Part shown: positions 8,826-17,421 of the stretch, piece after piece
How the letters are laid out: every line of letters starts with the position of its first letter
Position numbering within the stretch: the first letter of the stretch is position 1
Assembly (NCBI GenBank): GCA_020849105.1
Contig: JADLGW010000040.1
Span: forward strand, 1-64,000
DNA from: Phycisphaerales bacterium
GTDB lineage: Bacteria; Planctomycetota; Phycisphaerae; Phycisphaerales; UBA1924
Direction: 5' to 3'
DNA length: 64,000 nucleotides
Position numbers and translations under genes: made by a program
The notes under the pieces: generated by a model
The model's database searches: none
Told to the model about the DNA's origin: nothing
What the model saw: only the letters and a program-made list of their open reading frames with translations

Positions 8826-9098
8826 TCAATCCTGGTGTCCGCGCTTGGACGGGATCAGGGCCGCGGTGCCGATGCCCAGCAGCAGGATACCGCCGATCGC
8901 CACCATCCACAGCACGGGCGGATCGTCCGCCTTGCGCGGGCGCGGCGCCGTCGGCTTCGCCATCGCCGCCCTCTCCTTTTCCTTCTCTTTCGGGTTCGTG
9001 ACGAACTGGGCGCTGGCGGTTCCGGCCAGCGGGAGCATCAGCCCGACCGCCACGGCCGCCAGGATCCCCCATCGAACGCCGCCGTGAGTGCCGGTCAT
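8826..9098 (-). CDS. Small envelope protein with signal peptide and second TM helix
   Basis: A 90-residue protein: a signal peptide ending ASA|QF (about residue 31), a lysine/glutamate-rich linker (KEKEKERAAMAKP), and a second hydrophobic segment near the C-terminus (LWMVAIGGILLLGIGTAAL), then a basic tail. It is the first of three small envelope-protein genes read toward ricT. No named family recognised. Confidence 0.65.
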   Translation of the reverse strand: MTGTHGGVRWGILAAVAVGLMLPLAGTASAQFVTNPKEKEKERAAMAKPTAPRPRKADDPPVLWMVAIGGILLLGIGTAALIPSKRGHQD

Positions 9099-9107
9099 CA
9101 GTCGCTC

Positions 9108-9698
9108 CTAAGAGGCACCGGATGCTAAGGGCGCCCCCGGCCCCGGTAAAGCCGCCGACCGGGCGCACAGCGTCGTGCTGAGCCGGTCAAAGTCGCCCGT
9201 GGACAGGTGGACGGTCCGCCAGCGGGAGCTCCGCGGTTTCATCGCACCCGTGTAATCGCCCAGCCGGATCGCTCGGACGGCGTACCAGCGGCCGCGGAAC
9301 TCGAACGTCTCCTCGAACAGGCTGGCCGGAGGCATCTCGTCGCACCAGTACAGGAACACGAACGCGGCCCAGAAGCCCTCTCCGAACAGACGCTCCCATG
9401 TGCCCAGGGACTGCGCATCGTCCTCGGTGACCCAGGATTCAAGCCGGCCGCGTCCCCCGCGGGTGCGCCGCCTGGCGATCCGCCGTCCCTTGATCTCGAT
9501 CAGGAGGTTGACGCCGGACCCATACAGGACAAAGTCGAAGGATTTGAGCCCGCGCGGCGAATCCGGCCCCGCGGCCGTCAACCTGGACCCCTCCGGGAGC
9601 AGGGCCTTGCGGGCCTCATTCACAGCGACGTACGGCACACGCCGGTCGCGCAGATAGTGCTCGAATGCCGCCTCGTAGTGGTGCCGCCGCTGGGCCAC
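9108..9698 (-). CDS. HYExAFE family protein (nuclease-like fold)
   Basis: A 196-residue protein with the defining N-terminal motif HYEAAFEHYL (residues 7-16), known mainly from planctomycetes. The segment SFDFVLYG ... LLIEIKGRR has the spacing of a PD-(D/E)xK nuclease core (Asp55, Glu68, Lys70). WYAVRA and KPRSSRWRTVHL near the C-terminus are typical of the family. Nuclease activity is inference from that pattern; the biological role is unknown. It starts with GTG at 9698. Confidence 0.85.
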   Translation of the reverse strand: MAQRRHHYEAAFEHYLRDRRVPYVAVNEARKALLPEGSRLTAAGPDSPRGLKSFDFVLYGSGVNLLIEIKGRRIARRRTRGGRGRLESWVTEDDAQSLGTWERLFGEGFWAAFVFLYWCDEMPPASLFEETFEFRGRWYAVRAIRLGDYTGAMKPRSSRWRTVHLSTGDFDRLSTTLCARSAALPGPGAPLASGAS

Positions 9699-9807
9699 GA
9701 TCTCATCCTAACGCGGAGAAGAACACCAGGGGCACCGCCGTTGCTTCGGGCGTACAGGCCTTTCCTTCTCCGCGCCCCTCCGCCAGCCCGGTGTCCTCCC
9801 CGTCGTC

Positions 9808-11868
9808 CTAAAGCACGAACGCCGCGATCACCGCGTCGGCGATCCCGACCAGGGCAGCGCCGGCGATGAGCCCGGCGCAGATCGGCTCGTGAGTCTGGAC
9901 CCACACCTTGTTTCCGAAGGATTCAGGCCTGGCTCCGTACCGCCGGTTCATCAGCCAGAAGAACCCGGCCCCCATGAACATCGAGATCGTGGACTCCGGC
10001 GGGATGACGACGCCCAGGCCGATCGCGAGGGCGTTGAGCGGGAAGCGGCTCTTGGTCCCCACGCGCAGGAGTTCGAACAACAGCCCGACCACCGCGGCGA
10101 TGCCCATCGACCACTTGATCGACGTGGTGAGCAGCACGCCGTGGGCGTCCGGTCCGCCGAACACCGACGCGATGAGGTCCGACACGCCCTTCCACTGCAT
10201 CGCCGACGGGAAGCCGAACTGCCCGCCGCTCATGTGCTCCTGAAGCGTCCTGGTCGCCGGGTCCCAGTTCATCGTGAACAGGATGTAGAACAGCGGGGTG
10301 GAGGCGATGGCCCCGGCCATGATCCCGATGCAGTGGGCGACGGCCTGCTGCCTGGGTTTGGCCCCGAGCATGTACCCCGGCTTGATATCCATGAGCAGGT
10401 TGGAGGCGTTGGACGCGACCTCCGTGCACATCACCGCCGTCATCAGGTTGGTCGGCGGGTGCAGCGGGTTCTGCGACCCGAAGATGAACTGGGGGATCTT
10501 CGACATCGCCCCGGTGGGCGTGATGCTCGTCATCGCCGTGCTGGTCGCGGCGATCAGCGTCAGGATGCTGATGAGGATGATCGCCAGGACGCCGTAGATC
10601 GGCGCCACGCCGAACCAGATATCCGCCAGCCACACGCCGATCCCGCCGACAATCGGGATGCCGACCCAGGACACCCATAGCGGCAGTTCGATGGCCCGCA
10701 GCACGTCGCGGTCGGCCCCCGCTGCCGGTCCCGACCTCCTTCCGAAGAGGCCGCGGAACGCCTCGACGAATATCTTGGGCCTGGCGAAGAGCCCGACCAT
10801 CGACGCCACCACCATGATGACCACGCCCCACCACAGGGCCCACTGGTTCACCATGTCCGTGCGGCGGAACACCGCGTCGCCGGCCGCCAGCGACCCCGAC
10901 CGCGGGGTGATCTCCCCCCGCTGGATCATCCAGGGAACCAGGATCACGAAGTTGATGAACATGCCCAGCAGCATGTTGAGGGCGGGCCTGATGCCCAGGA
11001 GCCCGCCGGCCCCGATCATCGCGAAGTCCATGTTCGGGCGGAGTTCCAGTTGCCGCGTGTCCACACCGCCGATCGTCACGCCCTTGTCGACCAGCCAGTA
11101 GAACCACCCATCCAGGTATGTGGGCAGCCTCCACACGCTGTCCAGCCGCTCCCCGATCCCCTTTGTGAACGCCTTCCACCCGTCGTACTGTTGCCGCAGC
11201 GCCGTGTCGGTGACGTACACCCACGCGGCGTACACCCCCTTCATGATGTTCTCGCCCGCCAGGAACGCGACCGTCCCGGCGAGCCCCGCCGACAGCGCGA
11301 GCACCTTGGCCTTGAACATCCCCACCGCCGCCGCGGAGGAGTAGAGCGTGTCGAGCACCACGCCGCACGCCCTGCCCTCGGGGAACGGCTGCTGCTCGTC
11401 ATTGATGAACCGGCGCTTCATCGGGAACGCCACCAGCACGCCCAGCACCGACAGCACGACGTTGAACCACAGCATCTGGTGCCACGGCATCGGGGCGTTG
11501 TTCACCCACATGTACGCGGCCATCCCGGAGATCAGCGGGCCCGTCATGTAGCCCGCCGCCGTGGCGGTGGACTGCATGGCGTTGTTCTCCAGGATCGTCA
11601 TGTCCTTGGCGCCGACGCGGGACATGATCTTGAACATGGCGAACGCGAGGATGACCGAGGTGAGCCCCACCCCGAGCGACCACCCCGTCTTGGCCCCGAT
11701 ATAGAGGTTCGTCGCCGAGAGCAGCCCGCCCAGGATGAACCCCGTCAGCCCCGCCCGGATCGTCAGTTGCGGCAGGTTCCCGCGGTAGACGTTCTCCAGC
11801 CACCACCGGTCCTTCTGCTCGCGCGTCCAGGTCCGGATCTGCTCTTCACTGAGGTGCAACAGGGCCAT
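9808..11868 (-). CDS. OPT family oligopeptide transporter
   Basis: A 686-residue polytopic inner-membrane protein of the OPT/YSL family, which takes up oligopeptides or metal-chelate complexes by cation symport. About 14-16 hydrophobic helices are visible. Family features include the N-terminal LTIRAGLTGFILGGLLSATNLYIGAKTGW-type helix pair, the conserved AGYMTGPL region, NLMTAVMCTEVASNASNLLMD and the C-terminal IPPESTISMFMGAGFFW. The start at 11868 follows a GGA-containing leader. Substrate cannot be told from sequence. Confidence 0.9.
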   Translation of the reverse strand: MALLHLSEEQIRTWTREQKDRWWLENVYRGNLPQLTIRAGLTGFILGGLLSATNLYIGAKTGWSLGVGLTSVILAFAMFKIMSRVGAKDMTILENNAMQSTATAAGYMTGPLISGMAAYMWVNNAPMPWHQMLWFNVVLSVLGVLVAFPMKRRFINDEQQPFPEGRACGVVLDTLYSSAAAVGMFKAKVLALSAGLAGTVAFLAGENIMKGVYAAWVYVTDTALRQQYDGWKAFTKGIGERLDSVWRLPTYLDGWFYWLVDKGVTIGGVDTRQLELRPNMDFAMIGAGGLLGIRPALNMLLGMFINFVILVPWMIQRGEITPRSGSLAAGDAVFRRTDMVNQWALWWGVVIMVVASMVGLFARPKIFVEAFRGLFGRRSGPAAGADRDVLRAIELPLWVSWVGIPIVGGIGVWLADIWFGVAPIYGVLAIILISILTLIAATSTAMTSITPTGAMSKIPQFIFGSQNPLHPPTNLMTAVMCTEVASNASNLLMDIKPGYMLGAKPRQQAVAHCIGIMAGAIASTPLFYILFTMNWDPATRTLQEHMSGGQFGFPSAMQWKGVSDLIASVFGGPDAHGVLLTTSIKWSMGIAAVVGLLFELLRVGTKSRFPLNALAIGLGVVIPPESTISMFMGAGFFWLMNRRYGARPESFGNKVWVQTHEPICAGLIAGAALVGIADAVIAAFVL

Positions 11869-11931
11869 GGCGTCCTTCCGTCGGTCAGGAGAACGCCAGA
11901 ATAGCGAGAGGCCGGGGCCCCTGCCGGGCCG

Positions 11932-13509
11932 CTACGGACAGCCCAGGGCGAACTTCGTCGTGAAGCACCCGAAGTCGGCCAGGTTCCGTACCCCGTCGCC
12001 GTTGCAGTCCGCGTAGGGGTCGCCCAGAGCGAACTTTGTCGTGAAACAGCCGAAATCGGACAGGTTGAGCACGCCGTCCCCGTTGCAGTCGGGGTAGCAC
12101 GGCGGGGCAATGGGCTGGAGCAGGACGTCGATCACCTGCCCGGTATTCTGCGTCACGGTCACAACCTTGTCCTGGGCGACGTACCCCGTGGCCGCGAAGT
12201 GCACGGTATACCCGCCCGCGGGCAGGAAGGCGTGGTAACGCCCGAATCGCGGCTCGCTGCGGTTGGCCTCACCGTTGGAGAAGACCACCCCCAGGTAGGT
12301 GATGTCCGCGGCCACCGGCTGCCCGGTCACCGCGTCCTTCACATGTCCGGAGACGGGGATCGCCCGGTTCATCAGCCACTGCGTCCCGCCCCAGACCATC
12401 GCCGCTTCCGACTGGGCGGCGGCGTACTCCGGCTGGAACTCGACCCCGATCTCCGTCAGAAAGGCGTGCGAGCCCCGCCGGGCGAGTTGCCATTCCTCCT
12501 CCTCGCCCTCGGCGCTGGGCTCGCGCGTGTCACCGTACCCCGAGGCCTGGGACATCAGCGTCGCTTCGGATTGCATGTAGCTCGTGAACGGGTGGCTGAG
12601 GCAGTTGTACCCGTACAGCGTCTCGCGTCCGTAGGAGTGGTAGTCGATGACCTTGGTGAAGTGCCGGTCGTCGGACAGGGCCATGATCGCCTTCGTCTCC
12701 GGCTCGGAGCCCGCGCTGGGCCCCTTGTATGTATCGCTGCTGGTGCTCGTGCTGCCGGCGCACGGGGCGGACCACCCGAGCGGGTAGTTGCGGTTCTGGT
12801 CCACGCCGAAACGGTTGTTGCCGTTGGGGCGCCGGTTCTTGCGCCACAGGTTGTTCGTGTTGAACATGTAGAAGTAGCCGTCCGGGTTCGCCATCGGCAT
12901 CACCCAGACCTCGTTCCCGTTGATGAAGTCCGTGAGGGCCTGGTTGCTCCCGTAGCCGCTCGTGAGCCGCTGGATCGTGTCCAGCCCGACGACCGCCGTC
13001 CCGATCTCGCGGGCGTGGTGGTTGCAGATGACCAGCATCGACGGCTCGTCCTCGTCGGAGTTCACGTTGTCGCTGATCTTCATCGCGTACATGTGCCGCC
13101 CGTTGGCGGTATCCGGCGTGCCGTACGCGGCCGTCAGGTCCACGACCCTGCAGATCGCCGGGAACGCGGCGGCGATGTCGTTCATCTCCTGATAGATCTC
13201 GTCGAGCGTCGGATAGCCGGCGGGGATGTCCAGTTGCCCCGGGGGCGCCTGGATGTCCGCGAACGGCCGGCCACGGGAGATCACCTCCACCGTGAGGCCG
13301 TCGCGCCCCAGCCTGGCGAGTTCGTCGTCCGTGACGACAAGCTCGAAACTGCCATCCCGCACGCCGCCCTCGACCACGTCGTGACCCTCATGCTCGAAGA
13401 GGGCGGCGACGGAGGCTGCATGGTCCGCGTACACGCGGACATGGGTCAGCGGCTGGGCCGCGGCGGTCTGGGCAAGCGCAAGGGCAGCGACGAGGGCGAC
13501 GGCTTTCAT
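11932..13509 (-). CDS. Secreted M14 zinc carboxypeptidase with dockerin-like repeats
   Basis: A 525-residue exported protein with a signal peptide (MKAVALVAALALAQTAAAQ), a propeptide-like region (20-95) and an M14 carboxypeptidase domain. The zinc ligands are His165-x-x-Glu168 (in NHHAREIG) and His291 (DYHSYG); the catalytic Glu is 353 (FLTEIGVEF); GVDQNRNYP and NPDGY are also typical. A carboxypeptidase regulatory-like beta domain follows (about 390-475). The last 45 residues are two near-identical copies of DCNGDGV(L/R)NL(S/A)DFGCFTTKFALG, calcium-loop repeats of the GC-type dockerin-like kind found at the C-termini of Phycisphaerales exoproteins. The start at 13509 was chosen for the signal peptide; an upstream in-frame start adds no known sequence. 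Confidence 0.9.
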   Translation of the reverse strand: MKAVALVAALALAQTAAAQPLTHVRVYADHAASVAALFEHEGHDVVEGGVRDGSFELVVTDDELARLGRDGLTVEVISRGRPFADIQAPPGQLDIPAGYPTLDEIYQEMNDIAAAFPAICRVVDLTAAYGTPDTANGRHMYAMKISDNVNSDEDEPSMLVICNHHAREIGTAVVGLDTIQRLTSGYGSNQALTDFINGNEVWVMPMANPDGYFYMFNTNNLWRKNRRPNGNNRFGVDQNRNYPLGWSAPCAGSTSTSSDTYKGPSAGSEPETKAIMALSDDRHFTKVIDYHSYGRETLYGYNCLSHPFTSYMQSEATLMSQASGYGDTREPSAEGEEEEWQLARRGSHAFLTEIGVEFQPEYAAAQSEAAMVWGGTQWLMNRAIPVSGHVKDAVTGQPVAADITYLGVVFSNGEANRSEPRFGRYHAFLPAGGYTVHFAATGYVAQDKVVTVTQNTGQVIDVLLQPIAPPCYPDCNGDGVLNLSDFGCFTTKFALGDPYADCNGDGVRNLADFGCFTTKFALGCP

Positions 13510-13681
13510 GGACGGGGTGTCTCCGGGAAGGGGCGGCTTCCACCAAGGTACCACACCGGATGCCGAGCACAAGCCGGTACCGCACGCGAAACCCTCAAAC
13601 CGGGTGATTACCGGGCACCACCCCCCCCGATTTGTGCTACCTTGTCACCCCTCCACCGCGGACCTCTTTCAGGACCACGAC

Positions 13682-15652
13682 ATGCTGACCACCCCGCTCG
13701 CCCTGGCCGTCCTGCTGGCAGCCCCTCCACCGCCCTTCGACCTGGACGCCCGCGTGAAGGAAACCGCGGCGGCGCACGCCGGGCTCGCCCGGGTCACCTC
13801 GCTCGGCAAGAGCCGCCATGGGCGGGACATTCCCCTGCTGCGATTGGCCCGGGATGAGGGCGACGTGCCCGCGGACGAGCGCCCGGCACTGGTCATCATT
13901 GCGGGCGCGAACGCGATGCACCGGGTCGGGATCGAGACGGCGCTGCGCGTCGCCGAGAAGTTGGCCGGTGAGCACGCCGAGCAACTGAAGGATTTCACCG
14001 TCTACGTTGTCCCGTGCCTGAACCCCGACGGGCTGGCGTACGCGACAGGCGCGGAGCACCCGGCCAGCGACTTTGGGCGGACCATCGCCCCATTCGATGC
14101 CGATCACGACGGGCGGGTGAACGAGGACCCGGGAGAGGACCTCAACGGCGACGGGTACATCACGGTGATGCGGGTGGAGAACCTTCCGCCCGGCTCGCTG
14201 ATCCACGCCGATTCGGTGACGGACCCGGACTCGCCCAAACTCGTCCGCCGCGCCGACGCCGCCAAGGGCGAGCACGCCCGCTATGCATTGCTCACCGAGG
14301 GTATCGACAACGACAACGACGGCAGGTTCAACGAGGACGGCGCGGGAGGCACGGCGGGCGGTGGCGTGGACCTGGACCTGAACACACCCTACCGCTGGCC
14401 GGAGTTCAGCGACGGCGCGGGGCCGTACGAGTTCAGCGAACCGGAATCGCTGGCGCTGGCGAGGTGGATGCTCGCCCGCACAAACCTCGTCGCGGCCGTC
14501 TTCTACGGCCCGCACGACAACCTTGTGAAAGTCCCGGATGCGGGGCGTTACGACGAGGCGGGCGGCGTGCCGCTGGGCATCGAGAACGGCGACAAGGCGG
14601 CCTATGAGGATCTTTCGAAGGCTTTCAAGGACATCACGAAGATGACCGCCGCGCCGTCCAATGACAACGCGGGTTCGCTGTGGGGCTGGTCCTACGCGAT
14701 GGTCGGGGTGTACTCGTTCACGACGCCGGTGTGGGTCCGCCCGGACCAGTTGAAGCAGGACAAGCCCGCCGACGCCGAGAAAAAAGTCGACGGGGCGAGC
14801 GGCGAGCGTCCACCCGGAGACCGTCCGGCACGCCGCGGCCGGCCCGGCGATGGCGGCACGCCGCCGCGACAACCCGGCACCCCGCCGCCGGCACTCCCGG
14901 TGTCGCTCGCGATCCCCGATGACGAGCAACCGACCGCGCAACCCGTGGCGCAGCCCCCGGCGCAGCCGACCGGGCAGCCGGGCCGCGGAGGCGGCGGCAA
15001 CTTCCGCGGGGGCGGCCGGTTTCCTGGCGGATTCTTCGGCGGCGGCGGTCAGAACGCCCCGAGCAGTTCTCGGGCGCCCGACAGCCCCGACGATGCGAAG
15101 TGGGTCACCTACAGCGACGAGAAGCGCGACGGCAAGGGCTTCCTGGACTGGAAGCCGTTCGACCACCCGCAACTGGGCAAGGTGGAGATCGGCGGGTTCG
15201 TTCCCGGTTTCCGGATGAACCCGCCGGAGGAGGACCTCCCGCGGCTCGCAGACGAGCAGGCGAAGTTCGCCTCGGCGCTGCTCGACAAGTTCCCGCGCAT
15301 CGGGAAACCGACGACCGCCGCTGTGTTCGTCGCCCCCGGCATCTGGCGCATCTCCGTCCGGGCCGTCAACGACGGGTTCCTGCCGCTGCAATCGGCGATG
15401 GCGGGCAAGGCCCGGCGCGTGCCGCCGGCCCGGTTCTCCATCGACGTGCCGGTGGACCGCATCCTCGTCGGACAGAAGATCGTGCGGTTCCCGGCCGTCG
15501 CCGGCGGGGCAGCCGCGGAGGCCCAGTGGGTCGTCCGCGTGCCCGACGGCGAGGCGGTGAATGTTCATTACGCCCCGGTGACCGGCGGCGACCGCGTGAT
15601 CGAAGTTCGGACCCTGAAGGTTGCGGACCGCCCGCAGGAGGATGCACGGTGA
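13682..15652 (+). CDS. M14 carboxypeptidase-like protein, probably inactive
   Basis: A 656-residue exported protein of M14 fold, clearly related to the next gene (shared NPDG, Asp/Gly calcium loops DxDxDGxxNEDPxEDLNGDG, FSxPES). The catalytic residues are missing. The HxxE zinc motif is replaced by ANAMHRVGIE (His80, Glu85, wrong spacing), and the strand that carries the catalytic Glu in the paralogue (FSFTNELWN) reads YSFTTPVWV. An insertion of low complexity (about residues 365-460; Pro, Gln, Gly and Arg rich) interrupts the C-terminal part. The start at 13682 (MLTTPLALAVLLAAPP) gives a signal peptide. It overlaps the next gene by GTGA. Confidence 0.8.
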   Translation: MLTTPLALAVLLAAPPPPFDLDARVKETAAAHAGLARVTSLGKSRHGRDIPLLRLARDEGDVPADERPALVIIAGANAMHRVGIETALRVAEKLAGEHAEQLKDFTVYVVPCLNPDGLAYATGAEHPASDFGRTIAPFDADHDGRVNEDPGEDLNGDGYITVMRVENLPPGSLIHADSVTDPDSPKLVRRADAAKGEHARYALLTEGIDNDNDGRFNEDGAGGTAGGGVDLDLNTPYRWPEFSDGAGPYEFSEPESLALARWMLARTNLVAAVFYGPHDNLVKVPDAGRYDEAGGVPLGIENGDKAAYEDLSKAFKDITKMTAAPSNDNAGSLWGWSYAMVGVYSFTTPVWVRPDQLKQDKPADAEKKVDGASGERPPGDRPARRGRPGDGGTPPRQPGTPPPALPVSLAIPDDEQPTAQPVAQPPAQPTGQPGRGGGGNFRGGGRFPGGFFGGGGQNAPSSSRAPDSPDDAKWVTYSDEKRDGKGFLDWKPFDHPQLGKVEIGGFVPGFRMNPPEEDLPRLADEQAKFASALLDKFPRIGKPTTAAVFVAPGIWRISVRAVNDGFLPLQSAMAGKARRVPPARFSIDVPVDRILVGQKIVRFPAVAGGAAAEAQWVVRVPDGEAVNVHYAPVTGGDRVIEVRTLKVADRPQEDAR

Positions 15653-17388
15653 ACAAGCCCCTGTCTCGCTGTCTCGCGGTCTCGCTTCTTTCCCTTCCCA
15701 TCGGCAGCGCGCTCGCTCAGCCCGACATGCCGTCGAAGGTGAACATCGCGTTCAACCGCTACAACACCTACGAGGAGTTGGCGGCCCACCTGAAGGCCAT
15801 CGCCGCCGCGTACCCGGACCTGGCCAGCCTGCAGAGCATCGGCAAGACCGGTGAGGGGCGCGACATGTGGGTCTGCACCATCACGGGCCCCAAGAACGGC
15901 CCCGGCACCGGCAAGCCGGCGATGTGGATCGACGGCAACGTCCACGGCAACGAGATCCAGGCCGGCGAGGCCGTGCTCTACACGGCGTGGTACCTGACCA
16001 AGGCCTATGGGCACAACGACGACCTGACGAAACTGCTCGACAACTACACGTTCTACCTCCTGCCGAGCCAGAACCCCGACGGGAGGGACTACTGGTTCCG
16101 CGGGCCCAACACGCCCAGCAGTTCTCGCTCCAACCTCCGCAAGGAGGACGACGACCGCGACGGGCTCTTCGACGAGGACCCGCCCAACGATCTGGACGGC
16201 GACGGTTCCATCACCCAGATGTGGAAGGCCGACCCGGATGGCCGCTGGGTGCGCGATCGCGACGACCCGCGCGTATTCACCCGCGTTGACGACGACAAGA
16301 AGGGCGAGTGGACGCCCCTGGGCTCCGAGGGGATCGACGACGACGGCGACGGACGGATCAACGAGGACGGACCGGGCGGGGACGACATGAACCGCAACTG
16401 GCCCAGCGGGTGGCAACCGGACTATGTGCAGGGGGGCGCCGGCGAGTTCCCCTTCAGCGACCCGGAGCCGCGGGCGATCGGCATGTTCATCCTGGACCAC
16501 CCCAACATCGCGGCGGTGCAGAGTTTCCACAACGCCGGCGGCATGATCCTGCGCGGGCCCGGGGCCCAGTTCCGCGAGTCCTACTACCCGCCGCAGGACG
16601 TGCGGGTGTACGACGAGATCCAGCGCATCGGCGAGCAGATCCTGCCGTACTACCGCGCGATGGTGATCTACCGGGACCTGTACACCGTGCACGGCGGGTT
16701 CGTGAACTGGACGGCCGAGGGGCTTGGGATCTTCAGTTTCACCAACGAGCTCTGGAACGATGAGAAGTACTTCCAGAGAGCCCCGGGCGAGGGGCAGGAC
16801 GAGCGCCAGCGCATGTGGGTCTTCCGCGACAAACTCCAGTTCGGGCAGGCGTTCAAGAACTTCACGGAGTACAACCACCCGCAGTACGGCGCGGTGCTCA
16901 TCGGCGGCCTGAACCGCTGGTCCTCGCGCACCACCCCGACCTTCATGCTCGAGGAGGAGTGCCACCGCAACTTCGCGTTTACGATGTACCACGCCTCGCA
17001 GATGCCGATGCTGTCGTTCGGGCGGACGGAGGTCGCGGCCGAGGGGCCCGGGCTGTGGCGCGTCACGACGGAGGTCCGCAACGAGAACCTGATCCCGTCG
17101 CGCGCCGGCGTGGCACGCATGAAGAACATGGGCACGCCCGACCTGCTGATCGCGGAAGTCTCCGGCGGCGGCACAGTGGTCTCCGCCGGCACGATGAACT
17201 CGTGGCTCGACCGGCAGTTCGACGAGGACCGCACGGAGCCCGCCCGGCTCCAGGTCCGCGGCGGCATCCCCGGGCGCGGGTCCGTGATCTTCCGTTACAT
17301 CGTGGCCGCCCCGGAGGGCTCGACGCTCAAACTGACCTACCTGGCGGAGAAGGCCCGGACGATCGAGGCGAGCGTCAACCTCAAGTAG
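15649..17388 (+). CDS. Secreted M14 family zinc carboxypeptidase
   Basis: A 579-residue protein starting at GTG 15649, which overlaps the upstream stop (GTGA) and gives a signal peptide ending SALAQ. M14 residues are intact: His99 and Glu102 (GNVHGNEIQ), Arg249 (DMNRNWP), His294 (QSFHNAGG) and Glu367 (FTNELW). Three Asp-rich calcium-loop-like segments (DRDGLFDEDPPNDLDGDG, DDDGDGRINEDG) lie between the first and second zinc-ligand regions. A C-terminal beta-rich domain (about 470-579) is shared with the inactive neighbour. It probably removes C-terminal residues from extracellular peptides, alone or with its coupled paralogue. Confidence 0.88.
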   Translation: MNKPLSRCLAVSLLSLPIGSALAQPDMPSKVNIAFNRYNTYEELAAHLKAIAAAYPDLASLQSIGKTGEGRDMWVCTITGPKNGPGTGKPAMWIDGNVHGNEIQAGEAVLYTAWYLTKAYGHNDDLTKLLDNYTFYLLPSQNPDGRDYWFRGPNTPSSSRSNLRKEDDDRDGLFDEDPPNDLDGDGSITQMWKADPDGRWVRDRDDPRVFTRVDDDKKGEWTPLGSEGIDDDGDGRINEDGPGGDDMNRNWPSGWQPDYVQGGAGEFPFSDPEPRAIGMFILDHPNIAAVQSFHNAGGMILRGPGAQFRESYYPPQDVRVYDEIQRIGEQILPYYRAMVIYRDLYTVHGGFVNWTAEGLGIFSFTNELWNDEKYFQRAPGEGQDERQRMWVFRDKLQFGQAFKNFTEYNHPQYGAVLIGGLNRWSSRTTPTFMLEEECHRNFAFTMYHASQMPMLSFGRTEVAAEGPGLWRVTTEVRNENLIPSRAGVARMKNMGTPDLLIAEVSGGGTVVSAGTMNSWLDRQFDEDRTEPARLQVRGGIPGRGSVIFRYIVAAPEGSTLKLTYLAEKARTIEASVNLK

Positions 17389-17421
17389 CCCCGAGGTGCA
17401 ACGAGCCTGTGGTTGCCCTTC

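Noticed and set aside
9711-9775. Inverted repeat CGCGGAGAAG/CTTCTCCGCG after the OPT gene
   Set aside because: The 43-nt loop and lack of a T-run make a terminator doubtful, and it shows no link to other repeats.
12199-13681. Long plus-strand open frame opposite the carboxypeptidase
   Set aside because: It has no recognisable family and biased composition; the minus strand encodes intact M14 motifs, a signal peptide and dockerin-like repeats.
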